This document shows positions 16,877 to 26,153 of a stretch of 41,477 nucleotides of DNA, one piece after another. Positions within the stretch are counted from its first letter, which is position 1, and each line of letters opens with the position of its first letter. Made by a program: the position numbers and the translations under genes. This DNA is from JAAYCI01 sp964370195 (lineage in GTDB: Bacteria; Bacillota; Clostridia; Oscillospirales; Ruminococcaceae), in NCBI GenBank assembly GCA_964370195.1, contig CAYJIH010000011.1, positions 1 to 41,477 of the forward strand, in the 5' to 3' direction. Under the pieces are notes generated by a model. The model ran no database searches, was not told the origin of the DNA, and saw only the letters and a program-made list of their open reading frames with translations.

Positions 16877-17989
16877 TCACTCCATCAAATTCTTTAGGTC
16901 TTGTACAATCATATCAAGCGAATTAGGCTGTGCCAAACCCTTTGCATTCTCCCCCATCTGTTGCAACTGTGCCGGATTCTCTGTCATTTCTTTCACAGCT
17001 TCAATGAGCACAGTGCCACTGATATCCTTTTCTTCAAACACACGCGCAGCACCTGCTTTTTGAAGCTCCATTGCATTGTAATACTGATGATTTTCGGCCA
17101 CATTGGGCGATGGGATAAGAATCGATGCACACCCCACAGCTTCAAGCTCGGCCAATGTAAGTGCCCCTGCACGGCAGATGACCAAATCAGCCGCCGAAAG
17201 CATCGCCGGCATATCATGAATATATTCTTGTATCATAAAACGGTCGTTTTGTGCTATGCCCAATTTTTGGGATAACACAGCAAAATCATCTTTTTCAATT
17301 TTTCCTGTAGCATGAATATGCAAAAAATCGCGATGGGAAAGATGCCACGCCGCCAGCTCTGCCACCACTTCATTCACACGCTGTGCACCTAGGCTACCAC
17401 CAAAACTCAAAAGCACGATACGCTCGCCTGCGCCCAGTTTTTCACGCGCTGCCTGCCTATTTTGGCAAAACAACTCTTTTGGCACCGGGTTTCCTGTTAC
17501 AAGGCATTTTTCCGGATGCCCAAGACGTTCAAGCGCCGCTTGCGAAGGTGCATAAATACGGCTCACTTCTTTTGCAAGCAACCGGTTCGTAATGCCAGGA
17601 AACGCATTTTGTTCATGCAAAGCCGTTTTAATGCCCATGCGTGCCGCCATGCGCACAACCGGCCCGCTCACATACCCACCTGTGCCCAATACAAGATCGG
17701 GCTGCACGGCGCTCAGTATGCGCTTGGCTGCGCGGCCAGACTGCGCCAAACGCCACGCCGCTTTTACATTGCGCATGATGCTTTTGGGGCGCAAACTGCG
17801 CTGAATTCCGTGCACCTCAATGGGATGAAACGGGTATCCTTTTTTTGTTACCAAGCCATATTCCATCCCACCTGCACGCCCTGCAAAATGTATATCGGCA
17901 GATGGCCAGCATTCTTTCAAACCACTTGCAATGGCAAGTGCCGGGTTTACATGGCCGGCTGTGCCGCCGGCAGCTATCAAAATGCGCAT
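16877..17989 (-). CDS. murG: UDP-GlcNAc:undecaprenyl-PP-MurNAc-pentapeptide GlcNAc transferase
   Basis: Makes lipid II from lipid I on the inner face of the membrane. It has 370 residues and a GT-B fold. The loop AAGGTAGHVNPALAIA binds the lipid side, LLSFGGSLGAQRVNE and CRAGALTLAELEAVGCASILIPSPNVAENHQYYNA form the UDP-GlcNAc site. The ATG at 17989 shares its A with the TGA of ftsW (TGATG), so the two are translationally coupled; GAGGAGG lies four bases upstream. A GTG codon directly before is an alternative start. Confidence 0.96.
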   Translation of the reverse strand: MRILIAAGGTAGHVNPALAIASGLKECWPSADIHFAGRAGGMEYGLVTKKGYPFHPIEVHGIQRSLRPKSIMRNVKAAWRLAQSGRAAKRILSAVQPDLVLGTGGYVSGPVVRMAARMGIKTALHEQNAFPGITNRLLAKEVSRIYAPSQAALERLGHPEKCLVTGNPVPKELFCQNRQAAREKLGAGERIVLLSFGGSLGAQRVNEVVAELAAWHLSHRDFLHIHATGKIEKDDFAVLSQKLGIAQNDRFMIQEYIHDMPAMLSAADLVICRAGALTLAELEAVGCASILIPSPNVAENHQYYNAMELQKAGAARVFEEKDISGTVLIEAVKEMTENPAQLQQMGENAKGLAQPNSLDMIVQDLKNLME

Positions 17990-19293
17990 CACGCCTCCTC
18001 TGCCATTGGCTCGCTGTTTTGTTTTGGCGCCCCACCATTTTCTTGCGCTTCTCGCGCTTGGGCAATTGTTTCATATGCTTGGCGAGACACACTTAACAAA
18101 ATACCAATTTGGCCCATCAGCATCACAAGAGACGTGCCACCGGATGAAAAAAATGGCAAGCTGATGCCCGTAGGTGGAATGGTGTTTGTGTTTACACCAA
18201 TATGTAAAAACGTTTGTAGCGCAATTTGTGTAGCCACACCCACACAAATCATCGATCCAAATTTGTCTTTCGCACGCAGTGCAATGTGCAGCCCTCGAAG
18301 AAGCAACAATAAAAACAACACAATCAAACACAAGGCACCAAAAAAGCCAAGTTCTTCGCAAACGATGGCAAAAATATAGTCGTTATACATCTCGGGCAAA
18401 TACAAAAATTTTTGCACACTGCCACCAATGCCATTGCCCGTTAACCCACCCGAGCCCACAGCAATCAAACTTTGAATCGTTTGATGAGACAAATCCGGGT
18501 CCACACTATAAGGGTCGAGCCAAATTTCAATACGTCCCATTGCATACGGAACCAAATCGGGAATGGTGACAAGCAAAAACACCAATGCCGCCCCGCCCAA
18601 AATGCCCGTTAACGCAAACCACCGAATGGCCACGCCACCGGCAAACATCATGGTAACCCCGATACTCAAAATTAAAATTGTACCAGACAAATGTGGTTGT
18701 TGCAGCATCAGCGCCGCCACAAGCCCCAATATCATTACAAAAGGCAAAAAGCCATACGTAAATGTTTTAATGTGCCTTTGGTTTGCTGCAATCAAAGCAG
18801 AAAATAATAAAATAACAGCAAATTTTGCAATTTCGCTTGGCTGAATGCTTTGTGTTTGTGCACTGTTCAACCATATCCAACGCTGTGCGCCATTTTTGGC
18901 ATCCATAAACAGCACCACCACCAATAAAACAAGTGTCACAATCATCAAAGGCCAAGCAAAATTACGTAAAATATGATAATCCACAAGTGCTGCACCGGCC
19001 ATTACTACAAGGCCCATCAAAGCATATCGTATTTGTGGCAAAATAAACGAGTAGCTATCTCCGTAGCGCATATAACCAGATGGATAGGAAGCAGAAAACA
19101 GCATCACAAGGCCAAATACCAAAATAACTAAAACGAGCGTTAAAAATGGAACATCAATGCGCCCAAGCGCCCGCACAAACCCAAGCTTTTTCGAAAGAGA
19201 AGACCCTGTTTTTTGAGGCTTCTTCTTAGGGGTAACACGGATGTTATCTCTGCTCGTATATTCCCGCCCTGCCATACGCTTCGGTTGCCCCAT
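17989..19293 (-). CDS. ftsW: SEDS glycan polymerase FtsW (SpoVE-like)
   Basis: Membrane peptidoglycan polymerase that works with the septal class B PBP. It has 434 residues and about ten hydrophobic segments. Family hallmarks: FGLVMLFSASYPSG at the first membrane segment, NGAQRWIWL-type extracytoplasmic loop, QPSEIAKF, QQPHLSGT (the family's usual QPDxGT), YQ/HQTIQSLIAVGSGGLTGNGIG, and the C-terminal TGISLPFFSSGGTSL. The start follows GAGGAGGGTGAC; an upstream GTG seven codons earlier overlaps no site. The usual neighbour murD between mraY and ftsW is missing. SpoVE versus FtsW cannot be separated by sequence alone; dcw position favours the division role. Confidence 0.93.
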   Translation of the reverse strand: MGQPKRMAGREYTSRDNIRVTPKKKPQKTGSSLSKKLGFVRALGRIDVPFLTLVLVILVFGLVMLFSASYPSGYMRYGDSYSFILPQIRYALMGLVVMAGAALVDYHILRNFAWPLMIVTLVLLVVVLFMDAKNGAQRWIWLNSAQTQSIQPSEIAKFAVILLFSALIAANQRHIKTFTYGFLPFVMILGLVAALMLQQPHLSGTILILSIGVTMMFAGGVAIRWFALTGILGGAALVFLLVTIPDLVPYAMGRIEIWLDPYSVDPDLSHQTIQSLIAVGSGGLTGNGIGGSVQKFLYLPEMYNDYIFAIVCEELGFFGALCLIVLFLLLLLRGLHIALRAKDKFGSMICVGVATQIALQTFLHIGVNTNTIPPTGISLPFFSSGGTSLVMLMGQIGILLSVSRQAYETIAQAREAQENGGAPKQNSEPMAEEA

Positions 19294-19332
19294 TGTCACC
19301 CTCCTCTCTTTCACTGTGCCACCACACGTTCA

Positions 19333-20199
19333 TTATCCTAACAAAAAGGCATACAAATATGCCACCGCCACACAGCCAATTGTAACCACGCTAAATACAA
19401 CGTCAATTTTCACTTCACTCCAACCAGACATCTCAAAATGATGGTGAAGCGGAGACATTTTAAAGATCCGTCTACCCTTGCCATATTTCTTTTTGGTGTA
19501 TTTAAACCAGCCCACTTGAAGCATCACGCTAACAGCCTCTGTGATATAAAGCACCGAAAGAATCACCAGTATGTCGGGCCGCCCCATGCAGTAACCAATG
19601 GCCACCACACTCCCCCCTAAAAACATACTGCCTGTATCTCCCATAAACACTTTTGCCGGAAAAAAATTCCAAAACAAAAAACCCACGCAAGCCCCTGCCA
19701 AAGCAGCCGCCCATAAGGAAAGCTGAAACCGCCCAAACAAAGTTAACAGCAACGTGTAACCACACATCACCCACAAGGTAGACAACGTGGCCAGCCCATC
19801 AATCCCGTCTGTAAGGTTTACAGCGTTCACAATCCCCACAATCAGCACCACGCTAATGGGGTAAAAAAAGAGCCCAAAATCCACCGTGCCTGCAAACGGC
19901 AAGCGAACCACGGTAGAAAGCCGCCCCATCAAAGTAAGTGTAACCAAAAANNNNNNNNNNNNNNNNNNNNNNNNNNNNNNNNNNNNNNNNNNNNNNNNNN
20001 NNNNNNNNNNNNNNNNNNNNNNNNNNNNNNNNNNNNNNNNNNNNNNNNNNCCCTGCTTTCCTTTGTGCCATTTCGGGCCTTCATCATTGATGGTTTGCCC
20101 AAATTTTAAACGATGCAATAACGGAACCACAAATATGCCCGCCACCGCAGTGATGAGCAATGCGGCCCCAGCTGCCACCAAAATTGCATATTGTGCCAT
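19333..20199 (-). CDS. mraY: Phospho-MurNAc-pentapeptide translocase MraY, interrupted by an assembly gap
   Basis: Integral membrane enzyme that makes lipid I from UDP-MurNAc-pentapeptide and undecaprenyl phosphate. The N-terminal part (LLHRLKFGQTINDEGPKWHKGKQ) and the C-terminal part (AVNLTDGIDGLATL, VFMGDTGSM, FKMSPLHHHFEMSGW) are intact. The middle is 100 N. Compared with B. subtilis MraY, about 70-80 residues are missing, including the GTPTMGG segment and the catalytic Asp-Asp pair, while 100 N stands for only 33 codons; the apparent length (288) is therefore too short against about 320-330. AGGGGAAAC precedes the ATG. The frame across the gap is not evidence. Confidence 0.94.
   Translation of the reverse strand: MAQYAILVAAGAALLITAVAGIFVVPLLHRLKFGQTINDEGPKWHKGKQXXXXXXXXXXXXXXXXXXXXXXXXXXXXXXXXXXFLVTLTLMGRLSTVVRLPFAGTVDFGLFFYPISVVLIVGIVNAVNLTDGIDGLATLSTLWVMCGYTLLLTLFGRFQLSLWAAALAGACVGFLFWNFFPAKVFMGDTGSMFLGGSVVAIGYCMGRPDILVILSVLYITEAVSVMLQVGWFKYTKKKYGKGRRIFKMSPLHHHFEMSGWSEVKIDVVFSVVTIGCVAVAYLYAFLLG
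19951..20050. other. Assembly gap (100 N) in mraY
   Basis: Exactly 100 N, a conventional placeholder of unknown true length. By homology the missing DNA should be about 210-240 bp if mraY is whole. Confidence 0.95.
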
Positions 20200-20265
20200 A
20201 TCGTTTCCCCTGTTCATCTACACAAAATGCTTTTTTACGCCCTTTTTGCACCTGTGTATTTCTCT

Positions 20266-20297
20266 ATTGTACCATCTTTCTCTAAATAAAAATTATA
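20266..20297 (-). promoter_or_regulatory. Possible internal promoter(s) before mraY
   Basis: In the 222-bp gap between murF and mraY the minus strand carries two extended -10 elements, TGGTATAAT (TATAAT at 20297-20292) and TGGTACAAT (TACAAT at 20271-20266), without clear -35 boxes. Such a wide gap is unusual in this otherwise tight cluster, so a secondary promoter is plausible. Confidence 0.35.
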
Positions 20298-20421
20298 CCA
20301 TATTCTCCTTTTTAAAAAAAGGGCTCTTACTAAAACACAACGCAAATACAAGGGCGGCTCTATTCATATAATACAAACACAAAACAACGCTCACACCACG
20401 CAGCAGCTTTTCTGTATTGTG

Positions 20422-21786
20422 TTATTTCGAAGTTTCTAACATGCCCTGCACAATTTCTTCAAAACGCATCCCTCTGCTGGCTTTCACCAGCACAGCGTCA
20501 CCCTCTGCCAACGCATCTTGTAAAAAAGCAGCCGCTTGCTCATTTGTGTCGAATGCACGCACTTCCACGCCCATCTTTTGCGCTTGTGACGCTGTTAATG
20601 TAGCCAATTTCCCCACGGTTACAAGTAACGACACACCGCATTTTGCCGCATGCTCGCCAATTTCTAAATGCGTTGGCTCAGAAGCCACACCAAGCTCCAG
20701 CATATCCCCCAGCACAGCCACCTTACGCACCGAATCCATGCCAGACAGTAAATTCAAAGCTGCTTTCATCGAATCCGGGTTTGCGTTATAGTAGTCCTCC
20801 ACAAGTGTAAGCCCTTGTACAGTGCGAATGTGTTGACGCATCCAGGCCGGCTCGTACGTACCTAGGCCCTGCACCGCCGTTTGTGCGTTTAATCCAAGGC
20901 GTGTAGCCGCAGCGTACGCCAAAAGTGCATCCATCACCATATGTTTGCCCAATGCCGGGATGTATGCTTCAAATGTGCCAAACTGCCTATCCACAATTTG
21001 AAACGTTTGGCCTGCTTGCTCTTGGCACAACACTTCCCCATACACTTCACAGCTTTTGTCTTCCACCGAAACATACACCGCATGTACATCTTGTGGCACG
21101 TCCACACTTCTTAGCATTGCATCATCACCATTTAAAATCAATGGTCCGCCGGGCTGCAGGCCTGCACAAATTTCCATTTTAGCAGCCAAAATACCCTCCT
21201 GGCTACCAAGACGGTCCATGTGCACATGCCCAATTTTTGTAATGATGGCTGCATTCGGTTTTGCCGCCAGCGTAAGTTTACGAATTTCACCCGGCCCCTG
21301 CATACCCATTTCCACCACAGCATATCGCGTTTCCGGCACAAGGCGAAACAAGGTGTTTGGCATGCCAATTTCATTATTTTGGTTTCCTTCTGTTTTCAAG
21401 GTGTCTCCAAATGCCGAAAAAACAGCCGCACAAAATTCTTTTGTTGTTGTTTTTCCCACACTGCCGGTTACACCTAAAACAAGCGGGGAATATCGTGCCC
21501 TATAATTTGCACCCATGGCAATCATCGCATCCAGCACATCTGCCACAAGCACAGTTCTATCTAAAGGCACATCCTCCATGGTATGTTGTGCCACCACCAA
21601 AACCGCGCCATTTTCGCATGCTTCACGCGCAAAATCATGGCCATCCACACGTTCGCCCTTAATGGCAACAAATACACAACCCGGTGTTACATTTCGGCTA
21701 TCTGTTACCACAGAATTGATGCTTAGCCCTGCCGGAGCTGTGGGCCAAAGATCTTTAAATAATTCTTTTGCAGTAATTGTCTGCAT
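20422..21786 (-). CDS. murF: UDP-MurNAc-tripeptide--D-Ala-D-Ala ligase
   Basis: Adds D-Ala-D-Ala to UDP-MurNAc-tripeptide with ATP, completing the pentapeptide. It has 454 residues. N-terminal substrate domain (VVTDSRNVTPGCVFVAIKGERVDGHDF), central ATPase with the P-loop GVTGSVGKTTTKE, NNEIGMPNT, VVEMGMQGPGEI and KIGHVHMDRLGS, and the C-terminal domain with VEDYYNANPDSMKAAL and AVLGDMLELG. The ATG at 21786 follows AAGGAG; an in-frame extension of 15 codons is rejected. It lies 50 nt after murE. Confidence 0.96.
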   Translation of the reverse strand: MQTITAKELFKDLWPTAPAGLSINSVVTDSRNVTPGCVFVAIKGERVDGHDFAREACENGAVLVVAQHTMEDVPLDRTVLVADVLDAMIAMGANYRARYSPLVLGVTGSVGKTTTKEFCAAVFSAFGDTLKTEGNQNNEIGMPNTLFRLVPETRYAVVEMGMQGPGEIRKLTLAAKPNAAIITKIGHVHMDRLGSQEGILAAKMEICAGLQPGGPLILNGDDAMLRSVDVPQDVHAVYVSVEDKSCEVYGEVLCQEQAGQTFQIVDRQFGTFEAYIPALGKHMVMDALLAYAAATRLGLNAQTAVQGLGTYEPAWMRQHIRTVQGLTLVEDYYNANPDSMKAALNLLSGMDSVRKVAVLGDMLELGVASEPTHLEIGEHAAKCGVSLLVTVGKLATLTASQAQKMGVEVRAFDTNEQAAAFLQDALAEGDAVLVKASRGMRFEEIVQGMLETSK

Positions 21787-21836
21787 TGGTTTGTTCTCCT
21801 TCCTAAATCGGAACATTCTAAGCTTGCACATTCATC

Positions 21837-23270
21837 TTACGGCAAGCACAAAATTTCTTCCACTAGCTGTTTTTCATCAAGATAAATGGTGTGTTCATAC
21901 AACACCTGATAATCCTCATGCCCTTTCCCACAAAGCGCCAGCACATCCCCTTTTTGTAATGCCTTTAGCGCAGTGCGCACCGCTTCCTCTCTGTTTGCCA
22001 TTGCTACAAACGGTATATCGGCTTGTTCCAGCGGCTTTAAGGCATATTCGAAAATTTCTTCCTCCGCTTCTTCTCTTGGGTTATCACTGGTGAGGTAAAT
22101 TTCATCTGCAAAGCGCAGCACCGCCTCGCTCATCTCGGCGCGTTTAGAGCTTTCACGCTCACCTGCACAACCAAAAAGCACAACAAGCCGCCCCTCTACA
22201 AACGGTTTTATGGCCGATAGCAATTTTTCAAGGCCATCTGCTGTGTGTGCATAATCTCGCAAAACCGTGTATTCTTTGTTGTAAATAATTTCACATCGTC
22301 CTGCCACACCTTGCACATCAGACATTGCCTGCATCACAGATTGTGCCGGAAGACCCAGCAATACGGCGGCACCGCCAGCTGCCAAAGCATTATACACACT
22401 ATATGCGCCGGGCATGGGGAATGCCAACGGATACAGTTGTCCACCGGCAAGAAACCCAAACTGCACTTCGCCTGCTTTTAACTTAATGCGGTGCGCCACA
22501 AAATCGGCTGCATTGTTTTGGCATGCATAACTGTGTTTTACCGGCGTATTCGCCTCTTGTAACAATCGGCAGCCATATTCGTCATCCAAATTGCTCAACA
22601 TGGCATCACTGCAGGCAAACAAGCTTTTTTTAGCCTCAAAATACTGCTCCATGCTTTTATGCCAATCAAGGTGATCTTTGCTTAAATTTGTAAATATGGA
22701 AAGTTTAAACTGCAGCCCCAACAAACGTCCTTGATCGAGCGCTTGGCTGCTGGCTTCCAGCACAAGGTGCGTGCAACCTGCCTGCACCATGCGATGCATA
22801 AGAGCCGCCATATCCCACGCCTCGGGCGTTGTGTATTGCGCCGGCACCACATGCTCTCCAATTTCGCTTTGAATGGTTCCAATCAGTCCGCAGGAAATTC
22901 CCTGTGCACACAACACTTGCTTTATAAGGCTGCTCACCGTTGTTTTGCCGTTGGTGCCGGTGACAGCTATCAATTGCAATTTTTCTGCCGGGTTCCCAAA
23001 AAACCGCTGGCACAGCAACGCATACAAAAGGCGCGTATCCTCTGCCACCACTTCGTTTTCCAGCCCGAGAAGCTTGCAGCTCACAATCACTGCCGCCCCT
23101 TTTTCCTGCGCCATTTTGGCAAACTGATGGCCATCGCTGCCGCGCCCTTCAATACACACAAACACATAACCTGTGTCAATTCGGCGGCTATCTTGCGAAA
23201 CGCCACACACTTCACCTTGTGGCAGGGTACCACGATACGTCAAACCTGCAAACAATTCTTCAAAGCGCAT
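21837..23270 (-). CDS. murE: UDP-MurNAc-L-Ala-D-Glu--meso-diaminopimelate ligase
   Basis: Adds the third residue of the stem peptide. It has 477 residues. TGTNGKT (104-110) is the ATP P-loop; YTTPEAWD and EASSQALDQGRL form the UMAG-binding part; Lys214 in FEAKKSLF is the expected carbamylated lysine. DNPR at 396-399 is the motif that selects meso-diaminopimelate over lysine, so the wall is predicted to be of the meso-DAP type. The C-terminal signature reads GCAGERESSKR where GCGGDRDxxKR is common, a conservative variation. GGGGCAGGGA precedes the ATG. Next to murF and ftsI in the dcw run. Confidence 0.96.
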   Translation of the reverse strand: MRFEELFAGLTYRGTLPQGEVCGVSQDSRRIDTGYVFVCIEGRGSDGHQFAKMAQEKGAAVIVSCKLLGLENEVVAEDTRLLYALLCQRFFGNPAEKLQLIAVTGTNGKTTVSSLIKQVLCAQGISCGLIGTIQSEIGEHVVPAQYTTPEAWDMAALMHRMVQAGCTHLVLEASSQALDQGRLLGLQFKLSIFTNLSKDHLDWHKSMEQYFEAKKSLFACSDAMLSNLDDEYGCRLLQEANTPVKHSYACQNNAADFVAHRIKLKAGEVQFGFLAGGQLYPLAFPMPGAYSVYNALAAGGAAVLLGLPAQSVMQAMSDVQGVAGRCEIIYNKEYTVLRDYAHTADGLEKLLSAIKPFVEGRLVVLFGCAGERESSKRAEMSEAVLRFADEIYLTSDNPREEAEEEIFEYALKPLEQADIPFVAMANREEAVRTALKALQKGDVLALCGKGHEDYQVLYEHTIYLDEKQLVEEILCLP

Positions 23271-23301
23271 TCCCTGCCCCTTTCCCGCATCAAAACGTCT
23301 C

Positions 23302-25587
23302 TTATTCTGTTACCACACTTACATCTTGTAATGTCAATGTAATGGTGCTGCCCCTTGGAACCATTGTGCCAGACGCCGGCTCTTGCAATTGCACCTGTAC
23401 ATTCGCACCATCGTCCGGCGCGCCGGTTGTCATTACATTCAGGCCAAGTGCTTCAATTTCGGCAATCACCTCATCCGGTGGTCGGCCCATCACAGCAGGC
23501 ACTTGCACCGTTTCTGCCGCAAGGGCTGCATCTGTATACAACACAATTTGGCCACCTGCCGGCACCTGCGCGTACGCCTCTGGAGATTGAACCACAACCG
23601 TGGTTCCTTCCCCAACCACCATAGCACCAAGCCCTTGCTGGCTTAATGTCTCTGTGGCTGCGGCAAGTTCCATGCCAGCCACCGCCGGCGCTGATATTGT
23701 AGAACGCGTGGCGCTTTCCTCTAGCCCAAACGTTGGCTCCACACCCAGTATCGGCAAAGTTTCCTCAATAATGCCCCCTACGTAAGGGCCTGCAAGGCGT
23801 GTACCAAACCATGTTCTTTCCACCGGCGCATGTGGGTCGGTAGATTCATCAAGCGCCACGAGCACGGCAATTTCCGGGTCACTGGCCGGTGCAAAACCAA
23901 GAAAAGAAGAAATATACGCCTCTCGATTTTCAGAGGTAAGCACTTCTAATTTTTGCGAAGTACCACTTTTCCCCCCCACTTCGTAACCGGCTACGTATGC
24001 ATTTTGGCCGTTTGGCGTGGTGCTAACAAGATCCTCCAGTGTAGAGGCCAAAAACGAACTTGTTTCCTCAGAAATTACTTGGCGGCGCAAGTTCGGTTCA
24101 ATTTCTTCTACAACATTGCCCTCTGAATCAAGCACTTGCCCCACAATATACGGCTGCATCAAATTGCCACCATTTACAGCAGCTGAAACCGCTGTAATCA
24201 TTTGCAAAGCTGTATATTTATTACTTTGGCCAAACGATGAACTTGCCAGCTCCACCGGGCCCATCTCTTCTTCCGAATACATGATGTTATCGATCGCTTG
24301 TTCACTTGGCTCACCAGGCAAATCCACACCCGTTGGCTCTGTTAATCCAAATGCATTTAGATAATCATAAAAAACACCCGCACCAAGCTGCGTTGCAATT
24401 TGTACACTGGCCACATTACAAGAATTAATCAGCACATCACCCAGTTGCTGCGCGCCGTGAACAGCATCTTGTGCACAGCCAAACTCTCGGTCTTCTATTG
24501 TAATGCCACCACTACAGTTAAGAATAGAGTCTTGTGTATATACGCCAGAATCCATAGCAGCGGCCACCGTAAGCACCTTCAGCACCGAGCCCGGCTCATA
24601 CGTATCGGCCAAAGCTTTATTTCGCCACTGCAATGTACGCGCCTCACCTTGCGCCGATACCCGCTCGTCTCCTTGTGGCATGGCCTCCACTTCCAAGCGC
24701 GCCGCTTCATCAAATATTTCATAAGGATCGTTTGGGTTATACGCCGGGCTTGTGGCCATGGCCAAGATCGCGCCGGTATCCACATCCATCACAATCACCA
24801 TGCCGCGCTCTTGCACCTCATTGTACGCCACGGTTTCGGCAAGGTACCTCTCGGCGATCTGTTGAATATCAGCATCTACGGTAAGTACAATACTGTTGCC
24901 ATCTTGCGCAGGATATATATCTTCTTCTTCACCCATAGGCACTTCGCCACCCCAGGCATTGCGCACTGCCAAAGTGCGCCCCTCTGTGCCGGATAGCTGC
25001 TCATTGTAATAACTTTCCAGCCCCTCAATTCCATCACCATCATCGTTTGTAAAGCCTAAAATTGTGGCACCCAGCTCTTCATATGGGTAATACCGCCTCG
25101 TGTCTTGCCGAAGATAAATCCCTTTAATCCCCAGCTCATCACAGATCGCCTCCACCTCATCGGCCACCGGCTTTTCCACTTTTGCTTTCACTTCATAATA
25201 GTTTGTATCTTCCAGCTTCAAATTGTCGTACAATTCCACTTCATCAAGTTCTAAAATCGCCGCCAATTCTCGTGCTGCCACATGTGCCGGCTCGTCTATA
25301 TCACTTTGTGCCAAAACATCCGGCGCTGCTTCAATTGTCCAAACGGTGGCGCTTTGTGCAAGCACTTGCATATTGCTATCATAAATAAGGCCGCGCACCG
25401 GTTCGATTGTTAGATTTGCCAGCTGTTGATTCGAAGCTTCCGCCTGCCAAAAATCGGCTTCTACCACCTGTAATTGGAACAAGCGCATTCCCAAAACACC
25501 TGCCGCCATTAAAAAAACGGTTCCAATAGCTATGCAGCGCAAAAGCATGGGCCTTTGCACATTTTTCTTTGTATTTTTTTTATTCAT
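23302..25587 (-). CDS. ftsI: Class B penicillin-binding protein with two PASTA domains (FtsI/SpoVD type)
   Basis: Septal peptidoglycan transpeptidase, 761 residues. A membrane segment (about 16-36) is followed by the pedestal domain with RGLIYDSNMQVLA. The transpeptidase domain has the nucleophile motif S334-V-L-K337, the second motif S389-C-N and K540-S-G-T. Two PASTA domains follow (about 632-687 and 693-754), ending PRGSTITLTL. This architecture is typical of clostridial FtsI and of the sporulation paralogue SpoVD; only one such gene is present here, so the division role is favoured. The Shine-Dalgarno (CGGGATG) is weak compared with its neighbours. Follows ftsL. Confidence 0.93.
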   Translation of the reverse strand: MNKKNTKKNVQRPMLLRCIAIGTVFLMAAGVLGMRLFQLQVVEADFWQAEASNQQLANLTIEPVRGLIYDSNMQVLAQSATVWTIEAAPDVLAQSDIDEPAHVAARELAAILELDEVELYDNLKLEDTNYYEVKAKVEKPVADEVEAICDELGIKGIYLRQDTRRYYPYEELGATILGFTNDDGDGIEGLESYYNEQLSGTEGRTLAVRNAWGGEVPMGEEEDIYPAQDGNSIVLTVDADIQQIAERYLAETVAYNEVQERGMVIVMDVDTGAILAMATSPAYNPNDPYEIFDEAARLEVEAMPQGDERVSAQGEARTLQWRNKALADTYEPGSVLKVLTVAAAMDSGVYTQDSILNCSGGITIEDREFGCAQDAVHGAQQLGDVLINSCNVASVQIATQLGAGVFYDYLNAFGLTEPTGVDLPGEPSEQAIDNIMYSEEEMGPVELASSSFGQSNKYTALQMITAVSAAVNGGNLMQPYIVGQVLDSEGNVVEEIEPNLRRQVISEETSSFLASTLEDLVSTTPNGQNAYVAGYEVGGKSGTSQKLEVLTSENREAYISSFLGFAPASDPEIAVLVALDESTDPHAPVERTWFGTRLAGPYVGGIIEETLPILGVEPTFGLEESATRSTISAPAVAGMELAAATETLSQQGLGAMVVGEGTTVVVQSPEAYAQVPAGGQIVLYTDAALAAETVQVPAVMGRPPDEVIAEIEALGLNVMTTGAPDDGANVQVQLQEPASGTMVPRGSTITLTLQDVSVVTE

Positions 25588-25660
25588 AATGGTAACATCC
25601 CGTTTGTTTTATGTATTCCGGCAGGCCGCATATGCCATTGTTTTATTTACAATTCAAATT

Positions 25661-26134
25661 TTACTGTGGATTTACATGGTCTAGCATGGTTTTTAAACCC
25701 AAATCCAAATTTGCACCAAATTGCTCTAAAAAGCTGGGTGCCACTTCTATTTCATTTTCCTCTTGCACCTGCACATAAGCAATTTGGTTACTGCTTAAAG
25801 GTACAAGCCCCAATTCTGCTGCACGCTGCTCCACCGCTTTGGGCGTGGTCATGCTTTCAAGCTCGAAACTAAGGTATGCATTCAGCGCCTCTTGCTCCAC
25901 TAGCTCTTGATTTTTTTGCGATATCTGTGTTTGCAATTCTGTTACAACCGTTTGTGTATAAAGTACGCTACACGTAAGGCACACAAACATACTAAACACA
26001 AGCCAATTTCGAAATGCACGCAACACACCGCCCACACGGCTTGGTTTTTTTTGAACAACTTTGAGCTGTGGCCTGTTCTGTTTCGTCTCTTTGTTCGATG
26101 CAAAATATTGCAAGTCGTATGCAGTTTCAGGCAT
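25661..26134 (-). CDS. ftsL: FtsL-like divisome protein
   Basis: Small bitopic protein of 157 residues. A basic cytoplasmic tail (1-40) precedes a membrane segment (about 43-60) and a coiled coil (about 62-95, VVTELQTQISQKNQELVEQEALNAYLS), then AAELGLVPLSSNQIAYVQV, the pattern found after the coiled coil in FtsL/DivIC proteins. Position between rsmH and ftsI is the canonical ftsL place, and sequence conservation in this family is low, so position carries much of the call. AAAGGTG precedes the ATG. It should form a complex with FtsQ and FtsI. Confidence 0.82.
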   Translation of the reverse strand: MPETAYDLQYFASNKETKQNRPQLKVVQKKPSRVGGVLRAFRNWLVFSMFVCLTCSVLYTQTVVTELQTQISQKNQELVEQEALNAYLSFELESMTTPKAVEQRAAELGLVPLSSNQIAYVQVQEENEIEVAPSFLEQFGANLDLGLKTMLDHVNPQ

Positions 26135-26153
26135 TGTTCACAGCACCTTTCTT

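Noticed and set aside
17462..18379. 305-codon plus-strand open frame antisense to murG and ftsW
   Set aside because: Shadow of two well-supported genes, without promoter or binding site.
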